A stretch of 64,000 nucleotides of DNA, taken from NCBI GenBank assembly GCA_017470945.1, contig JAFUXH010000157.1:1-64000 (forward strand), written 5' to 3'. Source of the stretch: Clostridia bacterium. GTDB lineage: Bacteria > Bacillota > Clostridia > Christensenellales > Aristaeellaceae. Positions 49,786-58,542 of the stretch are shown here, one piece after another. The notes below the pieces were generated by a model. The model did not search any database, had not been told where the DNA came from, and worked only from the letters and a program-made list of their open reading frames with translations. The position numbers were made by a program, and so were the translations under genes. How positions within the stretch are numbered: position 1 is the stretch's first letter; the number at the start of each line of letters is the position of its first letter.

Positions 49786-51120
49786 ATGAAGAAAACCCCC
49801 ATCACTTTGGAGCAATTGGAGGCGTTCAGCCGGCAGTATCAATCCTCGCCTGCCCGTCAGCTGGCCACACTGGCCCTGTCGAAAACCGACCTGAGCGACG
49901 CGGCCTACGCGCCCCAGGCGGGCTTTGCCATGCGGCAGAAGTTTTCCCTGGAAATCCCCACCCTGCCGGTGGCTAATCAGCAAAAGAGCGGCCGGTGCTG
50001 GCTGTTTGCCGCCGCTAACGTGCTCAGGGAAAGCATCGCCAAGAAACTGAACCTGAAATCCTTCGAGCTGAGCCAGAGCTACCTGGCCTTCTGGGATAAA
50101 TTCGAGCGGGCCAACTATTTCCTGGAAAGCATCCTGGAAACGGCTTATTTGCCCACCGACGACCGCACCGTGGCCTTTCTTCTGACCACCGGGGTGCACG
50201 ACGGCGGCCAGTGGGATATGTTTGCCAACATCGTGCGCAAGTACGGCGTGGTGCCCAAGGACGTGTATGACGAAACCTTCCAATCCTGCAATACCCGCAG
50301 CATGAACCACATCCTGAACAGGAACCTGAAGATCTGCGCGGTGAAGCTGAGGAAAATGGCGGCCGACGGGGCGGATGACGCGGCGATCCAGGACGAAAAA
50401 GCCCGGATGCTGGATCGGATCTACGGCTTCCTGTGCGCCTGCTACACCGAGCCGCCCAAGACCTTTGATTTTGAATATGTGGACGTCGACAGGCACTATC
50501 ATATCGAAAAGGGCCTGACGCCCGCCGCTTTCCGGGATCGGTACGTGGGCGATCTGCTGGACCGCACCGTCAGCGTCATTCACGCCCCCACCGCCGATAA
50601 GCCCTACCACAAAACCTTTACCGTGAACATGCTGGGCAACGTGGTGGGCGGCCGGATGGTAAAGCACCTGAATTTGCCCATGGAGGAAATGAAGCAGGCC
50701 ATCATTCGCCAATTGGAGGCGGGCAAGGTGGTGTGGTTCGGCAGCGACGTGGGCAAGTTCGGCTTGCGGGAAGCGGGCGTGTGGGACGACCAGTGCTTCC
50801 AGTATGAATTGCTGACGGGGCTGGATCTGACCATCTCCAAGGAGGATAGCCTGAATTACTGGTTTGCCGCCATGAATCACGCCATGGTGATCACCGGCGT
50901 GAACCTGGTTGATGGGAAGCCCACCCGCTGGAAGATCGAAAACAGCTGGGGCGACCAGAACGGCGAAAAGGGATATTACGTGTGCTCCGACAGCTGGTTT
51001 GACGCGTACGTGTTCCAGGCGGCCATCGAAAAGGAATACCTGGGCGATCTGGCGGCCTTCTACGATTTGGAACCTATTGCGCTGGCCCCCTGGGATCCCA
51101 TGGGCACGCTGGCGGACTGA
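49786..51120 (+). CDS. pepC: Aminopeptidase C (bleomycin hydrolase family)
   Basis: This 444-residue cysteine peptidase of the C1-B family forms hexameric cytoplasmic barrels. Cys71 lies in QQKSGRCWLFAAANVLRE, His365 in NHAMVITGVN, and Asn386 in ENSWGDQNGEKGYY; QSYLAFWDKFERANYFLE is family specific. It is downstream of the M18 gene in the same transcript. Confidence 0.95.
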   Translation: MKKTPITLEQLEAFSRQYQSSPARQLATLALSKTDLSDAAYAPQAGFAMRQKFSLEIPTLPVANQQKSGRCWLFAAANVLRESIAKKLNLKSFELSQSYLAFWDKFERANYFLESILETAYLPTDDRTVAFLLTTGVHDGGQWDMFANIVRKYGVVPKDVYDETFQSCNTRSMNHILNRNLKICAVKLRKMAADGADDAAIQDEKARMLDRIYGFLCACYTEPPKTFDFEYVDVDRHYHIEKGLTPAAFRDRYVGDLLDRTVSVIHAPTADKPYHKTFTVNMLGNVVGGRMVKHLNLPMEEMKQAIIRQLEAGKVVWFGSDVGKFGLREAGVWDDQCFQYELLTGLDLTISKEDSLNYWFAAMNHAMVITGVNLVDGKPTRWKIENSWGDQNGEKGYYVCSDSWFDAYVFQAAIEKEYLGDLAAFYDLEPIALAPWDPMGTLAD

Positions 51121-51186
51121 CGGCGGCTTTGGCCGGGGAATCGTGAAAATATGACAAATAATTAAGGATTTTTGTTAGCTTTTCCC

Positions 51187-51215
51187 TTGACCGGCAAGGC
51201 AGAATGTGTCATAAT
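51187..51215 (+). promoter_or_regulatory. Promoter of the transglutaminase-like gene
   Basis: TTGACC (51187-51192) and CATAAT (51210-51215) have a 17 bp spacer, giving a leader of about 95 bases. Confidence 0.7.
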
Positions 51216-51241
51216 TAAGTGTGGATGATCGCACGTTGAAT

Positions 51242-51277
51242 CACGCTTCCCGGCTGCATGCCGGGGTGGTTTACGTG
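51242..51277 (+). other. Structured 5' leader hairpin
   Basis: CACG...CCCGGC-TGCAT-GCCGGG...CGTG forms a two-part hairpin in the leader before the secreted protein gene. It matches no riboswitch that I recognise. Confidence 0.45.
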
Positions 51278-51317
51278 AGGATGAAAGAAGAGTAGAAAAA
51301 GACAGGGAGGAACATGG

Positions 51318-53897
51318 ATGATGAAGAAGCGCGTCATGCAATGGATGGGTCTGCTCGCGCTGCTGACCGTGCTGCTGGCCAGCCTGAGCGGCTCAGCCCT
51401 GGCGGAGACAGGCGCACTGGTGAATCAGGCGCAGGCGGAAGCCTATGGGGCGGGCGAGGATGTCGTGATCAACCTGATCGGCTCCGCGTCGATCCAGGGC
51501 GCGGAGAACGAAGACCTGTTCATGAAATATTTGGAGCAGGAAACCGCCGATCCGCTGACCACCCCGCAGAAGGCCGTTTTCGGCGCGGGCGAAAAGCTGA
51601 AGGGCAGCGCCAAGAAGGCGTACGACCTGCTTAAGCCCCACATGCTGAAGGTGGCTGCCGGTAAGGAAACCAGCACGGTGTTCACGCTGTCGCTGTCCAA
51701 GCTGGGCATCAAGAGCAAGTATACCTACAAAGAACTGGGCCTGTCCAGCAGCGCCTCCATTTCCGCGGCCAACGATGCGGCTTATAAGCTGATCTCCAAA
51801 GAACTGGAGGGAATGTGGACGGCCATCGAAACGCTGATGCTGGATTGTCCCTACGAAATGTATTGGTTCGATAAGACGGCCGGCGCGTCCTGGAGCATCC
51901 CGGGCGTATCCTCCTCCGGCGGCGTGACCACCGTGTACGGCACCACCACCACGCTGAAAATGTATGTGGCCGCCGCTTACGCCAATCCTCTCTATTACAC
52001 CTATACCACCCAGACCAGCACCGATCAGATCGAAACCGCCAAGAACGCGGTCAAGAACGCCAAGGCCATCGTGAAGAGATACGCCGGGCTGAATGACTAC
52101 GATAAGGTGCGCGCCTATCTGTACGAAATCTGCGATTTGGTGAGCTACAACTACGCCGCCGTGTATAACAATTACTCCTACGGCGATCCGTGGCAGTTGA
52201 TCTACGCCTTCGACGGTGATACTTCCACCAACATCGTGTGCGAGGGCTATTCCAAGGCCTTCCAGTACCTGTGCGATCTGAGCAAATTCGACGCCGACGT
52301 GTGCTGCTACACGGTGTATGGCGACGTCACATGGGATTCCGGCGGCGGCGGCGCCCACATGTGGAATTTCATCACCATGGATAACGGCAAGAACTACCTG
52401 GTGGATGCGACCGCCTGCGACTCCGATTGGGGCGTGGATGAATACCTGTTCCTCAAGGGCGCGGAAGCAGGCAGCGGCAAGAACGGCTACGCGCTGGTGC
52501 ACGGCAACCGGTATGTGTTCGATACCATCACCGCGTATTCCAATAAGAACCTGACCCTGTGCACCAAGGATTACACCACCCACACCATGACCGCCGGCGA
52601 AAACCACGTGCTGAAAAAGGTGAAGGCCTATGATCCCACCTGCACCGTGCCCGGCGCTATCGATCACTACGCCTGCACCGCGTGCAGCAAGGTGTTCGCC
52701 AACCGCACCGGCAGCATCAGCACCACCAAGGCCAAGATCTCCATTGACGCCGTGGGCCACAAGCTGAAGAGGACCGCCAAGGTGGCCGCCGACTGCGTGA
52801 CCGCCGGCAACAAGGCGTATTGGACCTGCTCCACCTGCGGCAAGGTATATTCCGATTCCAAGGGCGTGAATGAAACCACCGTGAAGGCCATGCGCATCGC
52901 CCCTCTGGGCCACACGCTGGATTACACGGCCGCCGTGGCGCCGGATTGCACCACCGCCGGCAACCTGGAATATTGGCACTGCACCGTGTGCGATCTGTAT
53001 TTCGCCGATGCCGCCGCCAAGCAGCCGACCACCAAGGAAGAAATGACCCTCGCCGCCCTGGGCCACAATATCGTGGATGGGCTGTGCACGGTGTGCGGCG
53101 TGCCTGCCGCGCCGTCCGGGGCGAAGGCCAGCGTCAAGAAGCAGGTGACCACCCTGACCTGGAACGCCGTGCCCACCGCCGATTCCTATTCGGTGTATAA
53201 CGGCACCAAGCTGCTGGCCAAGGGCGTGACCGATACCACCTACAAGTACACCGGGCAGTCCTTCGGCAAGCTGTTCAATTTCACCGTGGTGGCTGTGAAC
53301 GCGGCGGGTGAAAGCGCCCCCAGCGCCAAGATGTCCACCATCGTGCTGGATAAGACCGCCAGCCTGACGGTGGAAAGCGTAGCTGCCGGCGCGAAGCTGA
53401 CCTGGAAGAAGGTCACCGGCGCATCCGGCTACAAGGTGCTGCGGGACGGTGTGGCGATCAAGAACATCACCTCCGGCTCCACCCTGACCTTCACCGATAC
53501 CGGCGCGCCCAAGGCGGGCAAGAAGTGCGTGTACTCCGTGTATGCCATTTCCAAGTATCAGTACAGCACCCTGACGGTCAAAGCCAAGTTCATCCGCCTG
53601 GCCACCATGAATGCGGTGACGCTGAACAACAATACCGCCAAGAAGCTGACCATCACCTGGAAGAAGGCCACCGGCGCGGATCGCTACGAGATCTATTGCT
53701 CCACATCCAGCACCAAGCCCAAGGCCACCACCGCCGCTACCAAGACCATCAAGAGCGCCACCACCCTCAGCCTGACCATGAAGAATCCCACCGTGGGCAA
53801 GACGTACTATGTGTACGTGCGTCCCTCGGGGTTGAACGGCTCCACCCGCACCTACGGCGAATGGACGCCCGTGGCCAAGCTGAAGATCGTCCGGTAA
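51318..53897 (+). CDS. Large secreted protein: transglutaminase-like domain, Cys-pair repeats, FN3-like domains
   Basis: The product is 859 residues. The signal peptide (LLALLTVLLASLSGS) ends near ALA/ETG. A transglutaminase-like fold around residues 260-390 has a complete triad: Cys308 (NIVCEGYSKAF), His347 (GAHMWNF) and Asp363 (LVDATACDSDW). Residues ~420-595 hold repeated CxxC modules (YACTACSKVF, WTCSTCGKVY, WHCTVCDLYF, LCTVCGVP), each preceded by GH-type linkers. Three FN3-like repeats with TWKK and TITWKKA motifs end the protein. No sortase motif or SLH domain is seen. It may act on wall or extracellular peptides; the substrate is unknown. Confidence 0.88.
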   Translation: MMKKRVMQWMGLLALLTVLLASLSGSALAETGALVNQAQAEAYGAGEDVVINLIGSASIQGAENEDLFMKYLEQETADPLTTPQKAVFGAGEKLKGSAKKAYDLLKPHMLKVAAGKETSTVFTLSLSKLGIKSKYTYKELGLSSSASISAANDAAYKLISKELEGMWTAIETLMLDCPYEMYWFDKTAGASWSIPGVSSSGGVTTVYGTTTTLKMYVAAAYANPLYYTYTTQTSTDQIETAKNAVKNAKAIVKRYAGLNDYDKVRAYLYEICDLVSYNYAAVYNNYSYGDPWQLIYAFDGDTSTNIVCEGYSKAFQYLCDLSKFDADVCCYTVYGDVTWDSGGGGAHMWNFITMDNGKNYLVDATACDSDWGVDEYLFLKGAEAGSGKNGYALVHGNRYVFDTITAYSNKNLTLCTKDYTTHTMTAGENHVLKKVKAYDPTCTVPGAIDHYACTACSKVFANRTGSISTTKAKISIDAVGHKLKRTAKVAADCVTAGNKAYWTCSTCGKVYSDSKGVNETTVKAMRIAPLGHTLDYTAAVAPDCTTAGNLEYWHCTVCDLYFADAAAKQPTTKEEMTLAALGHNIVDGLCTVCGVPAAPSGAKASVKKQVTTLTWNAVPTADSYSVYNGTKLLAKGVTDTTYKYTGQSFGKLFNFTVVAVNAAGESAPSAKMSTIVLDKTASLTVESVAAGAKLTWKKVTGASGYKVLRDGVAIKNITSGSTLTFTDTGAPKAGKKCVYSVYAISKYQYSTLTVKAKFIRLATMNAVTLNNNTAKKLTITWKKATGADRYEIYCSTSSTKPKATTAATKTIKSATTLSLTMKNPTVGKTYYVYVRPSGLNGSTRTYGEWTPVAKLKIVR

Positions 53898-53928
53898 CGC
53901 CGGATCAGCGAAAACTGTAACATAACAT

Positions 53929-53966
53929 GACCCCGGCTGGGCCTATGCGCCCGGTCGGGGTCTTTT
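53929..53966 (+). terminator. Terminator of the transglutaminase-like gene
   Basis: GACCCCG...GGGC/GCCC...CGGGGTC stem with a small internal loop, then TTTT, 31 bases after the stop. Confidence 0.75.
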
Positions 53967-54014
53967 CGATGTATGATCAATGCGGGCCGAGGCGTCCACC
54001 GCCATCGGGCCGCG

Positions 54015-54260
54015 TCAGCCAAACGGGTTTTCTTCCTCCCAGCCCCGATCATAGGGCACCTCCGCGTCGGCATCGAAGGCTTCGGGCCGCAGAAAAGCCT
54101 TGCCCGATCGCAGGTTGGCGATTTCCTCCTTGGTCATGGCGGTGCCGGTGCCCTGGCAGGCGTAGCAGCGGTACAGACATTCGGGGCACACGCAGGCGTT
54201 ATCCCGCTCGGAATGGATCATCCACGTTTCGCTTTCGCAGTGGGGGCAATGGCAGCGCAT
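54015..54260 (-). CDS. Small Cys-rich zinc-ribbon-like protein, 81 residues
   Basis: CHCPHCES, CVCPEC and YRCYACQGTG give four CxxC-like pairs in the first 40 residues, followed by an acidic tail. This looks like one or two zinc ribbons; no enzymatic domain is seen. The ATG at 54260 follows GAGGA at 7 bases; a longer form starts at 54281. It is flanked by convergent and divergent neighbours and is probably monocistronic. Confidence 0.7.
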   Translation of the reverse strand: MRCHCPHCESETWMIHSERDNACVCPECLYRCYACQGTGTAMTKEEIANLRSGKAFLRPEAFDADAEVPYDRGWEEENPFG

Positions 54261-54340
54261 ATTGGTTCCTCGCTTTGGCATGAATTTCGGGAAAAGTATA
54301 TCATGTTGTGAAGGATTTGTAAATCATCTGCCGGATGGGT

Positions 54341-54369
54341 TTGCCTTTTTTCGGGGCATGGGATATAAT
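54341..54369 (+). promoter_or_regulatory. Promoter of the membrane protein - GtrA operon
   Basis: TTGCCT (54341-54346) and a consensus TATAAT (54364-54369) with a 17 bp spacer; the start codon is 33 bases downstream. Confidence 0.75.
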
Positions 54370-54401
54370 AGCGGTGGATCGATTGTTTGCGGAGGATCGT
54401 T

Positions 54402-56435
54402 ATGCTGGCCGTTTTGTATGGGCTTGTGTTTATGGTGGGGGGCATCGCCGCGGTGCGGTTCCTGCTGCCGCAAAAGCGGATGATCGTGCGCCTGTGGCTG
54501 GGGGCAGCCCTGGGCTTGGCGCTGATGATGTGGCTACCCGCCCTGTGCGCCTTTGCGCTGCGCTTTTCCCTGGCCGCCCACGGGCTGGCCCTGGCGCTGC
54601 TGCTGTTGCTGGTGGCCGGGGCTTACCTGGGCCGGAGCAAGCGCCCCGCCGCGGCCTGGAGCGCAGACGACGCCCGGCTGGGAAAGCTGCTGCTGTGCGT
54701 GGCGCTGCCGCTGACGGTGATCGGCGGCTACCTGCAATGGACCCACAACATCATGCCTGCCGCGGACGGCGCGCTGCACGTAGGCCAAAGCACCTACGGC
54801 GATCTGCCCCTGCATCTGGCCATCGCCTCCGGCCTGCGCAATGCTTCTTTCCCGCCGGATTACAGCATCCTGCCGGGAGAATTGCTGTCCTATCCCTTCC
54901 TGGCCGATTCTCTGTCCACCAGCTTCATGCTGCTGGGGTGCGATCTGCGCGCCGCCATCGTGATCCCCGGCATTTGGATGACGGCGCTGACCTTCGGCGG
55001 TTATGTGCTGCTGGCCGCCCGCATGGCCGATACGAAAAAAGGCGCGGCGCTGGCGGCGCTGTTTTTCTTCCTCAACGGCGGCCTTGGCTTTTTATATCTG
55101 GTGGATATGCAGGGGGCGGTGCTGGGAACCGCCGGCAGTAACGAATTGCAGAGCGTGAAGGGCCTGTGGGCACGCATCCAATTGGTGCTGAACGGCTGGT
55201 ATCAGACCCCCGCCAACCACGCCGAATTTACCACCTATAACCTGCGCTGGAGCAACGTGATCGCGGATATGATGGTGCCTCAGCGCACCACCCTGGCGGG
55301 CTGGACGCTGGTGATCCCCTGCATCTACCTGCTTTACGATGCGCTGAGGCCCGAATGGCCGCCGCTGCAAGGGCCGGGGAAGGGGCGTCGGATCGACCTG
55401 CGCCCCATGGTGCTGCTGGGCCTGTGGGCCGGCATGCTGCCCATGGTGAACACCCATTGCTTCCTGGCCCTGGGGCTGATGAGCGCCGGCTGGATGATTT
55501 ATGATCTCATCCGTAACCGCGGGAACGTTGGGCGGGCCCTGCTGCCCTGGGCGGTGTACGGCGGGCTGGCGGTGGCGCTGGCCGCGCCCCAGCTGTTCAC
55601 CTGGACCTTCCAGCAATCGGTGGGCAACGACGCGTTCCTGAACATCCATTTCAATTGGGTCAACGGCGATTTGGGCATGCTGGATGGGTACCTGTGGTTC
55701 TATATCAAAAACATCGGCCTGCCCTTCCTTTTGATCCTGCTGGCCCTGCTGGAAAAGAATGAAAAGCGTCGCTTCCTGGCCTGCGGCGCGTTTATGATCT
55801 TCCTGCTGGCGGAATGCATCCAGTTCCAGCCCAATCCCTACGATAACAACAAGCTGTTTTATATCTGGTATATGCTCTGCTGCGTCATCGCCGCCGATTA
55901 CGGCCTGGAATTGCTGGGAAGGCTGCGGGGCATGCGGGCCCGGCCTGTCATCGCCGCGATGGCCGCTGTATGTTGCTTTGCCACCGGCGCCCTGGCGGTG
56001 GCCCGGGAGTGCGTCAGCGATTACGAAATGTTTTCGGAATCCGACGTGGAAGCGGCGGCGTTTGTGGAAACGCTGGAAGGGGATCCCCTGTTCCTGACCG
56101 GCGATCAGCACATCAATTTCGTTTCCAGCCTGGCGGGCAAGCGCATCGTGTGCGGCCCCGACCTGTGGCTGTACTGGCACGGGTATGGGGAGGAAACCGC
56201 CCGCCGGCACGGCGACGTGGAACGCTTCTACGCGGACCCGGTGGGCAATGCCGACGTGCTGACGGCGTACCAGGTGGATTACATCCTGGTATCCAGCAAC
56301 GAATTGTACAATTACGATGTGGACGTCGGGGCGCTGGAGGAGCATTATCCGGTGGTGTACAGCAATGGCAGCGTCACCCTGTACGCGGCGACGGGGCATG
56401 ATTTACCGGCGGGGGAGGCCAATGGGGCATGGTGA
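54402..56435 (+). CDS. Multi-spanning membrane protein, GT-C glycosyltransferase-like
   Basis: The product is 677 residues with about 12-14 hydrophobic helices over residues 1-540 and a soluble C-terminal part. An acidic motif in the first long loop (TYGDLPLHLAIASGL, near residue 133) and a later PQRTTLAGWTLVIP segment resemble lipid-phosphate-sugar dependent GT-C enzymes. No exact family was recognised. A GtrA-type flippase-like protein is encoded two genes downstream, which supports a role in surface glycosylation. The ATG at 54402 has GGAGG 7 bases upstream. Confidence 0.7.
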   Translation: MLAVLYGLVFMVGGIAAVRFLLPQKRMIVRLWLGAALGLALMMWLPALCAFALRFSLAAHGLALALLLLLVAGAYLGRSKRPAAAWSADDARLGKLLLCVALPLTVIGGYLQWTHNIMPAADGALHVGQSTYGDLPLHLAIASGLRNASFPPDYSILPGELLSYPFLADSLSTSFMLLGCDLRAAIVIPGIWMTALTFGGYVLLAARMADTKKGAALAALFFFLNGGLGFLYLVDMQGAVLGTAGSNELQSVKGLWARIQLVLNGWYQTPANHAEFTTYNLRWSNVIADMMVPQRTTLAGWTLVIPCIYLLYDALRPEWPPLQGPGKGRRIDLRPMVLLGLWAGMLPMVNTHCFLALGLMSAGWMIYDLIRNRGNVGRALLPWAVYGGLAVALAAPQLFTWTFQQSVGNDAFLNIHFNWVNGDLGMLDGYLWFYIKNIGLPFLLILLALLEKNEKRRFLACGAFMIFLLAECIQFQPNPYDNNKLFYIWYMLCCVIAADYGLELLGRLRGMRARPVIAAMAAVCCFATGALAVARECVSDYEMFSESDVEAAAFVETLEGDPLFLTGDQHINFVSSLAGKRIVCGPDLWLYWHGYGEETARRHGDVERFYADPVGNADVLTAYQVDYILVSSNELYNYDVDVGALEEHYPVVYSNGSVTLYAATGHDLPAGEANGAW

Positions 56436-56662
56436 CGCGGTTTTTGCAGTATTCTCTGGATCACAACCGACCGGTCAAGGCGCTGTTTGCCGACACCATG
56501 AAATTCAAAAACATTACCGTGGTGCTGCTGGATGGGAACACGGTGGGCTATCTGACCGCCGGGCGAAAAAAGCCCCTGACCACCACGGTGGATAACCTGC
56601 TGTCCGTTTCCTACGCCCGGGGGGACGACGGCGACACGCTGCAATACGCAAAGGGAGAATGA
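56429..56662 (+). CDS. Small conserved-looking protein, 77 residues
   Basis: The product is cytoplasmic, basic N-terminal half and acidic C-terminal end (RGDDGDTLQYAKGE). RFLQYSLDHNRPVKALF and GRKKPLTTT suggest a small beta-rich nucleic-acid or ligand-binding fold, but I do not recognise it. It overlaps the preceding gene by 7 bases and ends one base before the gtrA-type gene, so it is translated in the same operon. Confidence 0.7.
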   Translation: MVTRFLQYSLDHNRPVKALFADTMKFKNITVVLLDGNTVGYLTAGRKKPLTTTVDNLLSVSYARGDDGDTLQYAKGE

Positions 56663-56663
56663 A

Positions 56664-57131
56664 ATGATTCAGAAAATCAAAGCCCTGCTGAAGGACCGGG
56701 AAAAGCTGAGGGAGATGGCGCTGTACATCGTGTTTGGCTTGCTGACCACCCTGGTGAACTGGCTGGTCTATTTCGCGGTGACCAGGCTGCTGGGCATCGG
56801 GGGGATGGAGCAGGGCAGCGCCGCCTACGTGCTGGTGTCCAACGTGGGCAACGTGCTGGGCTGGGTGATGTCGGTGCTGTTTGCCTTCTTTACCAACAAA
56901 AAATATGTGTTTAAAAGCGCCGCCGATGGGAAAACTGGGGCCTGGCGGGAATTCGTTCTGTTCGTGTCGGCCCGGATCGCCTCCTTTGTGATATTCGACC
57001 TGGCGCTGTTCAACCTGCTGCAGTGGCTGGGCATGAACGCCGATTGGGACAAGCTGCTGATGAACGTGCTGGTGGTGATTTTCAATTACTTTGCCAGCAG
57101 CCTGGTCATTTTCCGCTCCAAAAAGCAATAA
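56664..57131 (+). CDS. GtrA-family membrane protein
   Basis: The product is 155 residues with four transmembrane helices. YIVFGLLTTLVNWLVYF and NVLGWVMSVLFAFFTNKKYVF are the GtrA signature segments; FNYFASSLVIFRSKK ends the protein. GtrA proteins are thought to flip or help transfer lipid-linked sugars. This fits the GT-C-like protein upstream. Confidence 0.93.
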   Translation: MIQKIKALLKDREKLREMALYIVFGLLTTLVNWLVYFAVTRLLGIGGMEQGSAAYVLVSNVGNVLGWVMSVLFAFFTNKKYVFKSAADGKTGAWREFVLFVSARIASFVIFDLALFNLLQWLGMNADWDKLLMNVLVVIFNYFASSLVIFRSKKQ

Positions 57132-57179
57132 TGGAAGGCAAGACAGGCTGTTTCCGGCGGGATAATTCCTGCCCGGGGC

Positions 57180-57208
57180 TGGTCAAATCAGGAAATATCG
57201 TGTATAAT
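57180..57208 (+). promoter_or_regulatory. Promoter of fba
   Basis: TGGTCA (57180-57185) and a consensus TATAAT (57203-57208), 17 bp apart, 37 bases before the start codon. Confidence 0.7.
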
Positions 57209-57245
57209 AACAGGGTAATTTCCCATTCGAAGGAGGATGATCGAT

Positions 57246-58211
57246 ATGGCTCTGGTTACTACCAAGGAAATGTTCAAAAAGGCCTATGAAGGCGGCTATG
57301 CCATCGGCGCGTTCAATGTAAACAACATGGAAATCGTGCAGGGCATCACCGAGGCGGCCAAGATGGAAAACGCGCCTGTGATCCTGCAGGTGAGCAAGGG
57401 CGCCCGCGCCTATGCCAACCACACCTACCTGGTGAAGCTGGTGGAGGCCGCCATCAAGGAAACCGACCTGCCCATCGCCCTGCACCTGGATCACGGCCCC
57501 GATTTCGAAACCTGCAAAAGCTGCATCGACGGCGGTTTCTCCTCCGTCATGATCGATAAGAGCGGCCTGCCCTTCGAGGAAAACATCAAGGAAACCCGCC
57601 GCGTGGTGGAATACGCCCACGATCACGGCGTGGTGGTGGAAGCCGAACTGGGCACCCTGGCCGGCGTGGAGGACGACGTGAAGGTATCCGCTGAGGATTC
57701 CAGCTACACCCGCCCCGAGGAAGTGGAAGAATTCGTGACCCGCACCGGCTGCGACTCCCTGGCCATCGCCATCGGCACCAGCCACGGCGCTTACAAATTC
57801 ACCGCCGCCCAGTGCACCCGCAATGCCGACGGCATCCTGGTGCCCCCGCCCCTGCGCTTCGACGTGCTGGAGGAGGTTTCCAAGCGCCTGCCCGGCTTCC
57901 CCATCGTGCTGCATGGCGCGTCCAGCGTGCCCCAGGAATTCGTGAAGATCATCAACGAATTCGGCGGCAAGATGCCCGACGCCGTGGGTATCCCCGAGGA
58001 ACAGCTGCGCAAGGCCGCTACCATGGCCGTGTGCAAGATCAATATCGACAGCGACCTGCGCCTGGCCTTCACCGCCATGATCCGCAAGCATATGGCGGAG
58101 CATCCGGATCATTTCGATCCCCGGCAGTACCTGACCGACGCCCGCAACGCCCTGCGCGATATGGTGCGCCATAAGATCGTGGATGTGCTGGGCTGCAATG
58201 GCAAAGCCTGA
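57246..58211 (+). CDS. fba: Class II fructose-bisphosphate aldolase
   Basis: This 321-residue zinc-dependent glycolytic/gluconeogenic aldolase has IGAFNVNNMEIVQGI at the N terminus and LHLDHGPDFETCKSCIDGGFSSVMID with the catalytic Asp and zinc His. The other key segments are VVEAELGTLAGVED, GTSHGAYKF and LHGASSVP, and it keeps the typical C-terminal NIDSDLRLAFTA. The ATG at 57246 is 10 bases after AAGGAGG; an ATG at 57237 is too close to that site. It is monocistronic with its own promoter and terminator. Confidence 0.97.
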   Translation: MALVTTKEMFKKAYEGGYAIGAFNVNNMEIVQGITEAAKMENAPVILQVSKGARAYANHTYLVKLVEAAIKETDLPIALHLDHGPDFETCKSCIDGGFSSVMIDKSGLPFEENIKETRRVVEYAHDHGVVVEAELGTLAGVEDDVKVSAEDSSYTRPEEVEEFVTRTGCDSLAIAIGTSHGAYKFTAAQCTRNADGILVPPPLRFDVLEEVSKRLPGFPIVLHGASSVPQEFVKIINEFGGKMPDAVGIPEEQLRKAATMAVCKINIDSDLRLAFTAMIRKHMAEHPDHFDPRQYLTDARNALRDMVRHKIVDVLGCNGKA

Positions 58212-58246
58212 TCGATCACAGCGCCCGGAAAGCGTATAGCAAAGCG

Positions 58247-58278
58247 CACCCTGAACGAATGAGTTCAGGGTGTTTTTT
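58247..58278 (+). terminator. Terminator of fba
   Basis: CACCCTGAAC pairs with GTTCAGGGTG around a 6 nt loop, followed by six T residues. Confidence 0.9.
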
Positions 58279-58358
58279 GGGGATCGTTCACCTCACAGCA
58301 GATCGTTCTGCAGGGAACGTAAGGTCAAGCTGTCTTGCGAGTTGAACACGCATTAAAT

Positions 58359-58473
58359 GGTTTTTCACAGAAACTTAGGAACTTGTGTTTATCTGACACC
58401 TCATCCGGCGTTTCGCGCCACCTTCCCCTCCAGGAGAAGGCAGATGAGATGACCATAAGCTTCTGTGAAAACC
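58359..58473. mobile_element. Short MITE-like repeat with terminal inverted repeats
   Basis: GGTTTTTCACAGAAACTTA at the left and the complement of TAAGCTTCTGTGAAAACC at the right form an inverted repeat with one mismatch and one extra T. The ~115 base interior holds a second palindromic unit: CTCATC / GATGAG arms enclosing GGCG-TTTC-GCGCC-like and CCTTCCCC...GGAGAAGG hairpins, similar to intergenic repeats common in Clostridia. It has no coding capacity. The rest of the 330 base gap contains terminators on both sides. Confidence 0.65.
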
Positions 58474-58483
58474 CAATAAATAA

Positions 58484-58510
58484 CCGCCGGAAATACGTGC
58501 TTTCCGGCGG
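58484..58510 (-). terminator. Terminator of the ZinT-like/GLUG gene
   Basis: CCGCCGGAAA pairs with TTTCCGGCGG around a 7 nt loop, 33 bases after the minus-strand stop codon; the T-run is short. Confidence 0.65.
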
Positions 58511-58542
58511 CTTTGTTGATCAAATGATAGGGGAGGGGGTGA

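Noticed and set aside
48373..50880. An 835-residue minus-strand open frame opposite the two aminopeptidase genes
   Set aside because: The plus strand encodes two enzymes with complete active sites; the reverse frame is a composition artefact.
51216..51317. Possible cyclic di-GMP or other riboswitch in the leader of the secreted protein gene
   Set aside because: Only a simple hairpin is present; none of the conserved motifs of known aptamers could be matched.
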